In this document: piece by piece, positions 14,414 through 23,610 of the stretch
How the letters are laid out: each line of letters starts with the position of its first letter
Numbering within the stretch: the stretch's first letter is position 1
NCBI RefSeq assembly: GCF_001427585.1
Contig: NZ_LMGY01000007.1
Span: 33,589-88,041 of the forward strand
DNA length: 54,453 bases
From: Pseudoxanthomonas sp. Root630
GTDB taxonomy: Bacteria; Pseudomonadota; Gammaproteobacteria; Xanthomonadales; Xanthomonadaceae
Direction of reading: 5' to 3'
Notes under the pieces: model-generated
What the model saw: only the letters and a program-made list of their open reading frames with translations
Databases searched by the model: none
What the model was told of the DNA's origin: nothing
Made by a program: the position numbers and the translations under genes

Positions 14414-17041
14414 TCAGAACTTCCAGCCCACGCGCGCGTAGTAGAAGCCGCCGTTGAAGCCGTACGGCGAGTGCACGGGGTAGGCCGCACCCGCGACCGA
14501 CGCACCCCAGGGGTTGTCGTCCGGGGTTTCGTCGAACAGGTTCTGCGCCCCGACGTTGACGTACAGACCGGAGGCGAACTTCCAGCCCACCTCGGCATCC
14601 ACGATCACTCTGCTGTCTCCATAGATCGGCAGGCCACCTTCTTCGACGGTGATCGCACCGCTGTCCAGGTGATCCTCGTACCAGGAGCCGTAGTAGCCCA
14701 GGCGCAGGTTGGCGTGGAAGACCTCCCGCTGGTGGTTGATGCTGAGGTAGCCCTTGGTCTTCGGCAGCGACTCTTCGATCTTGTAGACGCGGGCTTCGTT
14801 GATGAAGTTCGGGTCATAGCGGTCCACCTTGGTCTTGTTCCAGTTCGCCGCGAGCGAATAGGTGGTCGTGCCGCCGAAGTGGTCGGTCTCCACGCTGGCC
14901 ACCAGGTCCACGCCGGTGGTGGTGGTGTCGAACGCATTGCCGAAGTAGGTGACCGAGTTGAGCGACGCCGCCTCGGGGTTCCCCGACGCCACCAGCGCCG
15001 CGCGCTCGGCGTCGGTCAGTTCGAAGCTGGTGCTGAGCGCGATGCGGTCCTCGACTTCGATGCGGTAACCGTCCACGGTCACCAGCCAGTCGCCGCTGCT
15101 CCATACCAGGCCCAGCGACGCGCTCTTGGATTCTTCCGGCGTCAGTGCGCGCGAACCCTTCAGCTGGGCGATGGGATTGGTCGGCGGCAAGGTTGCGATG
15201 TCGATCAGCGCATTGCCTTCGAATGCGGTCGTGATCTGGCTGATGTTCGCCTGGCCCGGCGTCGGTGCGCGGAAGCCGGTGTTGATGGCGCCGCGCAGGG
15301 CGAAGGCATCGCTGATGTCGAAACGGCCGGTCAGCTTGCCGTTGGTGGTGCTGCCGAAGTCGTCGAAGTCCTCGCGGCGTACGGCCGCCGCGAGCAGGAA
15401 CTGTTCGGTGAACTGCGCCTCCAGGTCCAGGTAGACCGCCCAGTTGCGGCGATCCCATTCGCCGGCGGTGCGCGGGTTGAAGCCGTTGAAGCCGTTCGAG
15501 CCCAGCGCGAAGCCCTGCTGCGTCAGCGGCCCGATGGCGGTGGAAGGTCCGTCGCCTTGCTTGACCTCGAAGCTTTCCTCGCGCCATTCCGCGCCGGCCG
15601 AGAGGCGCAGCGGGTCGGCGGTGAACGAGGTTTCGATGTCGCGGCCGACGTCGAAGTTCACGCCCTTCTCGGTCTGGGTGTTGCCGCCCGGACTGAAGCG
15701 CAGGCCTGCGGGCTGGGCGGCGCCGAGCGAGGCGTTGACGGTGTTGTAGATGACGAAGTCGATGTCGTTGCGGCCGTAGGTCACGCTGGCATCCCAATGC
15801 CAGGCATTGCCCCAGGTGCCCTTGACGCCGCCGACCACCGAGATGTCCTCCAGGCTGCCGCCGAAGCGCGGGGTGAAGCCGCCCGGCAGCGTGGACAGGA
15901 AGGTGAAGCAGTTGGAAGGCAGCGCCGCGACCGCCGCACTGACCGTGCTGTACGGGATCGGGTTGCCGGCGCCGTCGCGCAGGGCGATGGTCGGGCAGCC
16001 GCCGGCACCGGTGGTGTCGCCGATCAGCAGCGTGTCGCCGCCATCGTTGGAGTACACGCCGGAACGCGCGGTCGGGTCGCGGAAATAGAAGCCGCCATCG
16101 ACTTCGCGCTGCGCATAGTTGCCGAACAGATACACGTCCACGCTGTCGCCGGTGATGCCGAGGTTGGCGACGAATTTCAGATCGTCGTCCACCTTCGGCG
16201 AACCCCAGATCTGCGCCGGCACCGGTACGCCGGGATAGCCCGCGGCGATCGCGGCGGCGGCATCGTTGCGCTGCACGCTGCGCGAGGTGTCGTCGGCCTG
16301 GCGCCATTCGGCGGTCAGCGTCGCATAACCGCGCGCGGTGAGCGGCAGGCCGATCTGCGCCGAGTACTGCGTGGTGAAGCCATCGCCCTCGTAGTACTGG
16401 CCGGCGAAGGCTTCGAACGCGCCGCCTTCGCTGATCTTCTTCAGCCCGAAGTTGACGACGCCCGCGATGGCGTCGGAGCCGTACTGCGCGGCTGCGCCAT
16501 CGCGCAGCACTTCCACCTGTTCCAGCGCGAGCGACGGGAAGACGGAAAGATCGGGACCTTGCGAGCCGTCGGACAGGCCGTGGCCCAGGAAGGTGATCAC
16601 GGCGGAGCGGTGGAAGCGCTTGCCGTTCACCAGCACCAGCGTGTTGTCCGGCGGCAGTCCGCGCAGGTTGGCGGGACGGATCAGGCTCGCCGCATCGTCG
16701 ATCGGGATGGTGCTGACGTTGAACGACGGCACCAGCACGCGCAGCTGGTCGAGCGCGTCGGTGGCGCCCTGGTTGCGGAATTCCTCGGCGCCGATGATGT
16801 CGATCGGGACGGCCGACGAGGAGACGGTGCGCGGTTGGCCACGGCTGCCCAGGACGGACACGGTATCCAGTGTGGTGGCTTCGGTGGTGGCGGGCGCAGG
16901 CGTCGGTTCGGGTGGTGTCCCGGTCGACTGCGCGGCGGCGGTGCTGCTGCCCATCAGCGTCGCGGCAGCCAAGGCCCATTTCACGGCGGACGCCAATGGC
17001 GCCCGGGTCATTCGTGCGTACGGTTCCGCTCTCTTGCCCAT
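14414..17041 (-). CDS. TonB-dependent outer-membrane receptor
   Basis: This 875-residue protein has a signal peptide ending near STAAAQ (about residue 38). A plug domain follows (about 65-190: VLGSRGQPRTV, a LRGLPPDNTLVLVNGKR segment, VEVLRDGAAAQYGSDA). A 22-strand-type barrel ends in aromatic GGFYYARVGWKF, the expected terminal Phe. It imports a substrate, such as a siderophore, carbohydrate or peptide breakdown product, using TonB energy; the substrate cannot be told from sequence. The start at 17041 has TAGGGG upstream; the frame remains open further upstream without support. It is a single gene with a long leader region. Confidence 0.92.
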   Translation of the reverse strand: MGKRAEPYARMTRAPLASAVKWALAAATLMGSSTAAAQSTGTPPEPTPAPATTEATTLDTVSVLGSRGQPRTVSSSAVPIDIIGAEEFRNQGATDALDQLRVLVPSFNVSTIPIDDAASLIRPANLRGLPPDNTLVLVNGKRFHRSAVITFLGHGLSDGSQGPDLSVFPSLALEQVEVLRDGAAAQYGSDAIAGVVNFGLKKISEGGAFEAFAGQYYEGDGFTTQYSAQIGLPLTARGYATLTAEWRQADDTSRSVQRNDAAAAIAAGYPGVPVPAQIWGSPKVDDDLKFVANLGITGDSVDVYLFGNYAQREVDGGFYFRDPTARSGVYSNDGGDTLLIGDTTGAGGCPTIALRDGAGNPIPYSTVSAAVAALPSNCFTFLSTLPGGFTPRFGGSLEDISVVGGVKGTWGNAWHWDASVTYGRNDIDFVIYNTVNASLGAAQPAGLRFSPGGNTQTEKGVNFDVGRDIETSFTADPLRLSAGAEWREESFEVKQGDGPSTAIGPLTQQGFALGSNGFNGFNPRTAGEWDRRNWAVYLDLEAQFTEQFLLAAAVRREDFDDFGSTTNGKLTGRFDISDAFALRGAINTGFRAPTPGQANISQITTAFEGNALIDIATLPPTNPIAQLKGSRALTPEESKSASLGLVWSSGDWLVTVDGYRIEVEDRIALSTSFELTDAERAALVASGNPEAASLNSVTYFGNAFDTTTTGVDLVASVETDHFGGTTTYSLAANWNKTKVDRYDPNFINEARVYKIEESLPKTKGYLSINHQREVFHANLRLGYYGSWYEDHLDSGAITVEEGGLPIYGDSRVIVDAEVGWKFASGLYVNVGAQNLFDETPDDNPWGASVAGAAYPVHSPYGFNGGFYYARVGWKF

Positions 17042-17444
17042 GTGTCGCGCCCCTAACAAAGTGTGGTGGAAAAGGTGGCCCTCGCTCGGCATGCGGATGA
17101 ACCCTCGCGATGCCGTCTTGAACCTTAGGCGGCGGCAAACAGGCTGAAGTGTGGTTCTTGTCACACGCCGGTACGTGGTGACGCGAAGGTAATTCGCGTT
17201 CTTCCATACGCTTTGTGCGCAGCGCACATGCGTGGTGCGAATTACGTTTCCGCAAGCGTGTTGCGAACCTTCTGCGTGCAAACGAGGGCGTCGATCGTCG
17301 GATGGTCGATCCAGGCTGTCCGCGCACATCCATGCGGTGCGGGCGGCGTCTTCACGCCAGCGTGAGCGCGTCCATCACGTTGATGAATATCCATCGGCGA
17401 CACGCTGTCTCATGCGTGGAGATGGCGGCCGCTAGAATGGCCGC
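17042..17444. other. Intergenic region between receptor and radical-SAM genes
   Basis: These 403 bp hold no convincing gene. They separate two divergent genes and should contain both promoters. One visible element is a perfect 9-bp inverted repeat, GTAATTCGC (17189-17197) and GCGAATTAC (17237-17245), with a 39-bp spacer. It could be a paired operator half-site arrangement for the receptor. Confidence 0.5.
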
Positions 17445-18695
17445 ATGCAATTGAAAGACAAGTTGGCGATCCTCGCCGATGCGGCCAAGTACGACGCGTC
17501 GTGCGCGTCCAGTGGCGCGGGCAAGCGGCATTCGCTGGGCAAGGGCGGCATCGGCAGCACCGAGGGCATGGGCATCTGCCATTCGTACACGCCGGACGGG
17601 CGCTGCGTGTCGTTGCTGAAGATCCTGCTGACCAACTTCTGCCTCTACGACTGCGCGTACTGCGTCAACCGCGTGTCCAGCAACGTGCCCCGCGCGCGCT
17701 TCGCCACGGCCGAGGTGGTCCGGCTGACGCTGGAGTTCTACAAGCGCAACTACATCGAGGGGCTGTTCCTCTCCAGCGGCATCATCCGCAACGGCGATTA
17801 CACGATGGAGCAGCTGGTGGAAGTCGCCCGCAGCCTGCGCGAGGACCATCGCTTCGCCGGCTACATCCACCTCAAGACCATTCCCGAGGCGTCCCCCGAG
17901 CTGCTGGCCGCAGCGGGTCGGTACGCCGACCGCCTGAGCATCAATGTCGAGCTGCCCACCGAGGCGGGCCTGAAGCAACTCGCGCCGCAGAAAGACGCGC
18001 CAGGCATTCGCGCCGCCATGGGCGAACTGCATGCGCGCATCCTGGCGGCCAAGCCGAGCAAGCAGGAAGCCCAGCCGAAACGTCGTCGGCCGCCGTCGTT
18101 CGCACCGGCCGGCCAGAGCACGCAGATGATCGTCGGCGCCGATGCCGCGGACGATCGCGCCATCCTGGTCAGCAGCGACGCGCTGTACCGCCAGTTCCGC
18201 ATGCGCCGCGTGTACTACTCGGCCTTCAGTCCCATTCCGGATGCCTCCACCCGGTTGCCGCTGCGCGCGCCACCGCTGCTGCGCGAGCACCGCCTCTACC
18301 AGGCCGACTGGTTGCTGCGGTTCTACGGGTTCGACGTGAAGGAGATCGTCGACGACTCGGCCGGGCAGGACGGCATGCTCGACCTGGACATCGATCCCAA
18401 GCTGGCGTGGGCGTTGCGCCATCCCGAGCGATTTCCCGTCGACCTCAACACGGCGCCGCGCGAGATGCTGCTGCGCGTGCCCGGCCTCGGCGCGCGCAAC
18501 GTGCAGCGCATCGTCGATTCGCGCCGCCAGGGCGGGCTGCGCGTGGCCGATCTTGCGCGCCTGCGTGCGCCGCTGCAGAAGCTGCTGCCGTTCGTCGTGC
18601 TGCTCGACCACCATCCGCGCCAGCGGCTGGACGATCCGGTACGCCTGCGTCGCGAACTCGCCCCGGCGCCGCGCCAGGCCGATCTGTTCGGCTGA
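17445..18695 (+). CDS. Putative DNA repair/modification radical SAM protein
   Basis: The 416-residue protein has the radical-SAM iron-sulfur motif C66-LYD-C70-AY-C73 and a TIM-barrel-like middle. Its C-terminal helix-hairpin-helix stretch (LNTAPREMLLRVPGLGARN, about 340-365) suggests DNA contact. This matches the family known as rSAM_link_UDG (TIGR03916), which is nearly always encoded with a partner that may be fused to uracil-DNA glycosylase. The partner gene follows after 8 bp. The reaction is unknown; a role in repairing or modifying DNA is inferred from this pairing. Confidence 0.88.
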   Translation: MQLKDKLAILADAAKYDASCASSGAGKRHSLGKGGIGSTEGMGICHSYTPDGRCVSLLKILLTNFCLYDCAYCVNRVSSNVPRARFATAEVVRLTLEFYKRNYIEGLFLSSGIIRNGDYTMEQLVEVARSLREDHRFAGYIHLKTIPEASPELLAAAGRYADRLSINVELPTEAGLKQLAPQKDAPGIRAAMGELHARILAAKPSKQEAQPKRRRPPSFAPAGQSTQMIVGADAADDRAILVSSDALYRQFRMRRVYYSAFSPIPDASTRLPLRAPPLLREHRLYQADWLLRFYGFDVKEIVDDSAGQDGMLDLDIDPKLAWALRHPERFPVDLNTAPREMLLRVPGLGARNVQRIVDSRRQGGLRVADLARLRAPLQKLLPFVVLLDHHPRQRLDDPVRLRRELAPAPRQADLFG

Positions 18696-18703
18696 CGCAC
18701 ACG

Positions 18704-19528
18704 ATGTTTCGCGCCACCGTCATGCCGGCCTGGGACCTGGATGCCTGGCGAATGCAGGCGCGCCACGCCTGGGAGGCCGAGCTGCCGCCGGACGCCGTGG
18801 AATGGCAGGCGGATGCGCAAGGCGAACTGCTCGCCAGCGCTGCGGTCACCGAACAACCGACGCGCCGCCAGGGCTTGTCGGTACCGGCGGAGTTCATGGC
18901 GTTCGCGGCATCGGTGCTCTGCCATCGCGATCCCGGGCGGCACGCGTTGCTGTATCGCCTGCTGTGGCGCATCGGCCACGGCGAACGTGCGTTGCTGGAC
19001 CGCGCCACGGATGCCGATGTGCACCGGGCGACGCGCTGGTCCCAGGCCGTGCGCCGCGACAGCCACAAGATGAAGGCGTTCGTGCGCTTCCGCCAGGTCG
19101 AGGGCGAAGACAATGCCTACATCGCCTGGTTCGAGCCGGACCACTACATCGTCGATCGGGTGGCGCCGTTCTTCATGCGCCGTTTCGCCGGCATGCGCTG
19201 GGCCATCCTCACGCCGTATCGCAGCGTGCAGTGGGATGGCGGGCATCTCTGGGCGGGCGAGGGCGCCCAACGTTCGGATGCCCCGGCCGACGATGCCGAA
19301 GATGCGTTGTGGCGCACGTACTACGCCAACATCTTCAACCCGGCGCGCCTCAATACGCGGATGATGCGGCAGGAGATGCCGCAGAAGTACTGGAAGCACC
19401 TGCCGGAAACGCACCTGCTGCCCGATCTCGTGCGCGACGCCGGGCGTCGCGTGCGCGAGATGGACGCGCGCGAAGCGCAGGCGCCGCGGCGACGGATTCC
19501 GGGTCGTCCACGACCGCAGGACGACTGA
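18704..19528 (+). CDS. DUF4130/TIGR03915 partner of the radical-SAM protein
   Basis: The 274-residue protein belongs to the DUF4130 (TIGR03915) family. Conserved features include HKMKAFVRFR, the stretch FMRRFAGMRWAILTPYRS and the C-terminal QEMPQKYWKHLPE. In many bacteria this domain is fused to a uracil-DNA-glycosylase-like domain. Here the protein stops soon after the DUF4130 core, with a basic tail rich in Arg and Pro, so the glycosylase part is absent. It lies 8 bp after the radical-SAM gene and the two form an operon. The function is unproven and presumed to concern DNA repair. Confidence 0.87.
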   Translation: MFRATVMPAWDLDAWRMQARHAWEAELPPDAVEWQADAQGELLASAAVTEQPTRRQGLSVPAEFMAFAASVLCHRDPGRHALLYRLLWRIGHGERALLDRATDADVHRATRWSQAVRRDSHKMKAFVRFRQVEGEDNAYIAWFEPDHYIVDRVAPFFMRRFAGMRWAILTPYRSVQWDGGHLWAGEGAQRSDAPADDAEDALWRTYYANIFNPARLNTRMMRQEMPQKYWKHLPETHLLPDLVRDAGRRVREMDAREAQAPRRRIPGRPRPQDD

Positions 19529-19529
19529 C

Positions 19530-19931
19530 TCACGGTTGCCGCGGGAACGCCTGCAGCGCGGGGTCGATGGTCGCCCACGCCGGCGCCGAGTCGGTCCAGA
19601 TGACGGTGGTCGGCACGATGCCGGTGGCATCGTCGAGCGTGCCGACGCGGATCACCATGCGTTCGGTGTTCTCGCGCGCCTCGCTGAAGATCGGCGTGCC
19701 GCAGCGTGGGCAGAACGAACGCCGCATATGGTGGCCGCTGTCGGCCACGCTGTCCCAGCCGTCCAGCCCGCCTTCCACCCGCACGGCGGTGCGCGGGACC
19801 AGGAGGTTCACCGCCGCGTTGCCCGTGGTCCAGTACTGGCAGTCGCGGCACCAGCACAGCCGCACGGCGAACGGTTCCGCGTCGAGGGTGTAGCGCACCG
19901 CGCCGCATCGGCAACCGCCTGTCCGGGTCAT
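19530..19931 (-). CDS. GFA/CENP-V domain zinc protein
   Basis: This encodes 133 residues of the glutathione-dependent formaldehyde-activating (GFA) superfamily. The zinc-binding cysteines are visible in GGCRCGAVRY (C7, C9), LCWCRDCQYW and FCPRCGTPIF. Such proteins bind zinc and, in some members, form S-hydroxymethylglutathione; many have unknown substrates. The chosen start at 19931 has GGAGG 6 nt upstream. The longer frame to 19973 adds 14 unsupported residues. It converges on the DUF4130 gene with one base between stops. Confidence 0.87.
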   Translation of the reverse strand: MTRTGGCRCGAVRYTLDAEPFAVRLCWCRDCQYWTTGNAAVNLLVPRTAVRVEGGLDGWDSVADSGHHMRRSFCPRCGTPIFSEARENTERMVIRVGTLDDATGIVPTTVIWTDSAPAWATIDPALQAFPRQP

Positions 19932-19997
19932 GTCCGGCCTCCGCTTCGTCGCCGCGATCCGGCGCGCCACCACAGTAGCGCACCGGACGTGTCGTGC

Positions 19998-20735
19998 TCA
20001 GCCGCGCAGTTCCACGACGGGCGTGAAGCCGCCATAGACCATGCGTTGGCCATCGAACGGCATCGGCGGGTTGTCCTTGTTCGACGGATCCATGCGCGGG
20101 TCTTCCATCACCTTCTTCGTGCCGGCATCGCGCGCTGCCTTGTCCGGCCACTCGACCCACGAGAACGCCACGTTCTCGTCGTCCTTGGCCTGCACGGCGC
20201 GGAAGAAGTCCGTCTGCTTGCCATGCGTCACGTCGTCGCCCCAGGCCTCGATGATGCGGGCGGCGCCGTACTCCATGAAGATCGCGTCGAACGTGTTGGC
20301 GAAATCGGTGAACGCCTCCTTGCCGTTCGATGGCGCCGCGAGGATGAAGCCATCCACGTACGACGACGGTGCGCCCTCCGGGCCCAGCGTTACCGTCGGC
20401 ACGAAGCCGCCGTAGATCAGCCGCTTGCCGTCGAACGGCATCGGGTTGTTCTCCGGCGACATGCGCGGGTCGTCCATCATCTTCTTCATGCCGGCATCGC
20501 GCGTGGCCTTGTCGGGCCACTCGATCCAGGAGAACACCACGCTTTCGTCGGGCTTGGCCTGCACGGTCCTGCGGAAGTCGGTGACCTTGCCGTCGGGCAC
20601 GTCGTCCTCCCAGCACTCGACCACGCGTGTCGCGCCCTGTTCGATGAACACGGGGTCGCCGAGGTTGGCGTGGTCGATGAACTTCTGCTTGTTGGCGGTG
20701 GGCACGGCGGCCACGAAACCATCGATGTACGGCAT
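19998..20735 (-). CDS. Tandemly duplicated DUF1428 protein
   Basis: The 245-residue protein consists of two copies of a roughly 115-residue DUF1428 domain (dimeric alpha/beta-barrel fold). Repeated signatures include YIDGFVAAVP and YVDGFILAAP, TRVVECWEDDV and ARIIEAWGDDV, and VVFSWIEWPDKATRDAG and VAFSWVEWPDKAARDAG. Most family members have one domain and dimerise, so this is probably a covalently fused dimer. The start at 20735 is preceded by GGAGG. The function is unknown. Confidence 0.87.
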   Translation of the reverse strand: MPYIDGFVAAVPTANKQKFIDHANLGDPVFIEQGATRVVECWEDDVPDGKVTDFRRTVQAKPDESVVFSWIEWPDKATRDAGMKKMMDDPRMSPENNPMPFDGKRLIYGGFVPTVTLGPEGAPSSYVDGFILAAPSNGKEAFTDFANTFDAIFMEYGAARIIEAWGDDVTHGKQTDFFRAVQAKDDENVAFSWVEWPDKAARDAGTKKVMEDPRMDPSNKDNPPMPFDGQRMVYGGFTPVVELRG

Positions 20736-20874
20736 GGGAAACCTCCGGAATCACGGCGCCGGGATGACGCCTTCCTGAACACGACGAACGGGGCGGGCGG
20801 AATTCGACAGGCGGCTGGCCGGTGCCCGCCAACGGGGGCGTTCAACCTGCCACGATCAAGACGAAGGTGGCGTG

Positions 20875-21606
20875 ATGGCGGTTTCTGCAACGGGCGCGGT
20901 ACCGCGCCGGCCGGGCCTGTGGGGCATCGGCAGTGGCGTATGGATGTGGGCCCTGCTGGCCCTGGTGGGCATGGGCTTCTGGAAGACCTATTTCAGCCGC
21001 CTGGGCCTGGCCGATGCGGTCACCCACCTGCATGCCGGCCTGATGCTGGCCTGGGTGGCGATGCTGCTGGTGCAGCCCTGGCTGATCCGCACGCGACGCA
21101 TGGCGCTGCACCGGCAGGTGGGGCAGTTCTCCTATGGCGTGATGCCCGGTGTGCTGCTGACCGCCCTGTGGCTGTCGCACCTGCGGATCGCGGCCGCCCC
21201 GCCGGAGATGTTCGGCCTGCAGTCGATGCTGCTGTACCTGGGCACCGCGGCGTCGCTGATGCTGGCCCTGTTCTGGGGCCTGGCCATCGTCCACCGCCGC
21301 GAACCGGCCCTGCACGCGCGCTACATGGTCGCCACCGCGCTGGTGATGATCGATCCCGCGGCCGCCCGCCTGATGCTGGCGTTGCTGCCGGAAGGTGCGC
21401 GCTTCAATCCGTCGTGGGGCGGCTATGCGCTGACGTTCGCGATCCTGGCGGTGCTGATCGTGTTCGATCGCGCGGCGCCGCGCGGGCGCCGCGTGTTCGG
21501 GTTCGTCGCCGCGGTGTTCGCGCTGAATTTCCTGCTGATGCACGTGGTGCCGGGAACGGCGGCGTGGCAATCCTACGCGCACTGGTGGGCCGCACTGGGC
21601 GGCTGA
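20875..21606 (+). CDS. Seven-helix membrane protein of unknown function
   Basis: This encodes 243 residues with about seven hydrophobic segments and short loops. There is a histidine-containing motif (THLHAGLMLAW) in the second segment and RMALHRQVGQFSYG in a cytoplasmic or periplasmic loop. The regularly spaced histidines recall heme- or quinone-linked membrane proteins such as DUF2306, but I cannot place it. ATG at 20875 and GTG at 20872 are adjacent start options after GAAGG. It is divergent from the DUF1428 gene. Confidence 0.65.
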   Translation: MAVSATGAVPRRPGLWGIGSGVWMWALLALVGMGFWKTYFSRLGLADAVTHLHAGLMLAWVAMLLVQPWLIRTRRMALHRQVGQFSYGVMPGVLLTALWLSHLRIAAAPPEMFGLQSMLLYLGTAASLMLALFWGLAIVHRREPALHARYMVATALVMIDPAAARLMLALLPEGARFNPSWGGYALTFAILAVLIVFDRAAPRGRRVFGFVAAVFALNFLLMHVVPGTAAWQSYAHWWAALGG

Positions 21607-21613
21607 GTCCCGC

Positions 21614-22717
21614 TTATCGCTGCATGCAGCGGCGGTAGCGTTCGTCCACGCGGGTGGCGAACCAGGCCGTGGTCAGTTCGCGGGTGATCTTCGGGCTCTC
21701 CAGCGCGATGCCCGGGATCACCGCGCGCGGGAGCGGTTTGCCGGCGCGCGATTCCGCCAGCGCATAAAGCCGCGCGTACAGCGGGGTGTCGTCGAAATCG
21801 AGGCGGCCGCCCCGCTGCAACGCTTCACGGATCTCGCGCTCGTCCATGCGCAGCGCGCCAGCCAGGTGGCGCACGGCGCGTTCGGTCTGGCCGGGCTTGT
21901 CCATCGGCGCGCCGGGGTCCAACAGATCGCCATCGAGCGCGAGGCTCACCCCGGCGGCGATGCCCACGGCATTCTGGAACGCCGCATTGCGGCTGGCGTA
22001 CCAGCCCGCGTTGTAGTCGGCGAAGCGGTGCACCTTGCGCGTGTAAGGCGTCTGGTAGCCCAGCAGGTGGGCGATGCCGAAATACATGCCGCCGCGCCGC
22101 GTGAAGACTTCGTCGCGGATGCTGCCTTCCACCGGGTACGGATAGCGGGAGGCGTTGGCTTCGGCGAACGGGATGCCGACCTGCATCGGTCCGCCGGTCT
22201 GCACCGGGTTGTAGTCGGCGAACAGGCGCTTGCCCAGCGGCACGCTGCCGATCATGTCTTCGTAGATATCGCTGAGGTCGCGCTCGGTACGCACGGCGCG
22301 CAGGCGATCGGCGTAAGGGCGGCCGTCGGGCGAGCGCAAGGCCAGCGCGGCGTCGACCATGAATGTCGGCACGTGCAGGGCGGCGGCGCGACGATCGATC
22401 TCCCCGCGCGCGATCTTCGGCAGGTTGGCGACCGCCGGGTTGGCGACGTAGCCGGATTCCTGCTCGGTGATGGCCAGCACCGCGCAGATGTTCTCGCTGG
22501 TGGGTTCGATGCGCTGCGCGGCGAAGGCGGTCTCGATATCGGCGGCCCAGCGTTCGCGGTCCGCGACCTTGGCCGGCATGCGCCGCGCGATCTCGCTGCG
22601 GGTGTCGGCGGGCGGGCGCGTGGGGGCCGGCGGGGCGGTGACGCAGCCGGCGAGCAGCAGGGCGGCCGCCACGGGGGCGGCGCGCGTCAGGAAGCGCAAG
22701 GCGGGCGATGTCGTCAT
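21614..22717 (-). CDS. DUF1615 lipoprotein, possible lytic-transglycosylase fold
   Basis: The 367-residue protein has a lipoprotein signal with lipobox LLAGC (Cys 25) and a Pro-rich linker, then a DUF1615 domain. A segment ITEQESGYVANP resembles the catalytic Glu-Ser of SLT/lysozyme-like enzymes, and HRFADYNAGWYASRN resembles the NAGxG region of transglycosylases. Peptidoglycan cleavage is therefore a reasonable inference but unproven for this family. The start at 22717 is chosen because it directly precedes the signal peptide; no strong ribosome site is visible. It is transcribed convergently with the membrane-protein gene. Confidence 0.82.
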   Translation of the reverse strand: MTTSPALRFLTRAAPVAAALLLAGCVTAPPAPTRPPADTRSEIARRMPAKVADRERWAADIETAFAAQRIEPTSENICAVLAITEQESGYVANPAVANLPKIARGEIDRRAAALHVPTFMVDAALALRSPDGRPYADRLRAVRTERDLSDIYEDMIGSVPLGKRLFADYNPVQTGGPMQVGIPFAEANASRYPYPVEGSIRDEVFTRRGGMYFGIAHLLGYQTPYTRKVHRFADYNAGWYASRNAAFQNAVGIAAGVSLALDGDLLDPGAPMDKPGQTERAVRHLAGALRMDEREIREALQRGGRLDFDDTPLYARLYALAESRAGKPLPRAVIPGIALESPKITRELTTAWFATRVDERYRRCMQR

Positions 22718-22832
22718 GCGCGCAGCATACGGAGCGGCGTCGGGGGTTGCACGAGGGGCCGCCGCGACATGACCCGGACGCCGCGACGTGGATAATCGCC
22801 GTCGCCACGCCGTCCCCACACTGCCCCCGACC

Positions 22833-23507
22833 ATGACCGATGCCCTCGACAATCCTTTCTGGTCCGCGCTGGATTCGATCCATCGCGGCATCGCGCTGCA
22901 CGTGGGCGAGGTGGCGCGCTATCCCTCCGACCATGCGCCGTTCCTCGGCGTCGCCTCGGCCGAGGTGAAGGTCGGCGATGCGCTCGCGCGCCTGGTGGCA
23001 CAGGACGAATCGGTCTACCTGCTCGGCGTCGCGCCCGCCGTGCCGGCAGGCTGGGCGTTGCGCGCGTTCCAGCCGCTCGCGCAGATGGTGTGCGACGTGC
23101 CGCGCGTGCCCGCCGACGGGCCGGAGATCGTGCCGTTGGGCGATGCGCATCGCGATGACGTGCTGGCGCTGACCGCGCTGGTGTATCCGCATTACTTCCG
23201 CCCTCGCACGATGGACATGGGGCGCTACTTCGGCATCTACCGCGAGGGTCGGCTCGCCGCGATGATCGGCGAGCGCCTGGGCGACGACGGCCATCGCGAG
23301 ATGAGCGCGATCTGCACGCACCCGGATTTCAACGGGCAGGGCTACGCGGGGCACCTCACTACCTGGCTGACCAACGACACGCTCGCGCACGGGCGGCAGC
23401 CGTTCCTGCACGTCAGTTACGAGAACCCGCGGGCCCTGGGGTTGTACGAGCGCCTGGGCTACCGCGTGCGGCGCGATATCGGGTTCTGGTCGCTGCGGCG
23501 GGCCTGA
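22833..23507 (+). CDS. GNAT family N-acetyltransferase
   Basis: The 224-residue protein has a C-terminal GNAT fold (about 105-224). The acetyl-CoA-binding loop is seen in ICTHPDFNGQGYAGHL (Q/RxxGxG/A type), with HVSYENPRALGLYERLGY as the last strand/helix motif. It looks like the FR47-like subgroup. The substrate is unknown. The frame is open upstream to 22788, but 22833 gives the conserved-looking N-terminus MTDALDNPF. Confidence 0.87.
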   Translation: MTDALDNPFWSALDSIHRGIALHVGEVARYPSDHAPFLGVASAEVKVGDALARLVAQDESVYLLGVAPAVPAGWALRAFQPLAQMVCDVPRVPADGPEIVPLGDAHRDDVLALTALVYPHYFRPRTMDMGRYFGIYREGRLAAMIGERLGDDGHREMSAICTHPDFNGQGYAGHLTTWLTNDTLAHGRQPFLHVSYENPRALGLYERLGYRVRRDIGFWSLRRA

Positions 23508-23610
23508 GCCGACGCCCGCCTGATCGGCGGTCCAGCTTCGTGAAGTCCTGTTGACACCCCCGCGCGCGGCGCCGGCTATGGTCGCCGCTTCCGCATGAGG
23601 GAGTGACCGC

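Noticed and set aside
14471..17056. 861-residue open frame on the plus strand opposite the TonB receptor
   Set aside because: Antisense shadow of a strongly recognisable receptor gene in GC-rich DNA.
23551..23582. TTGACA...TATGGT promoter for the SpoIIAA-like gene
   Set aside because: The spacer is 20 nt, too long for a standard sigma-70 promoter; possible but not supported.
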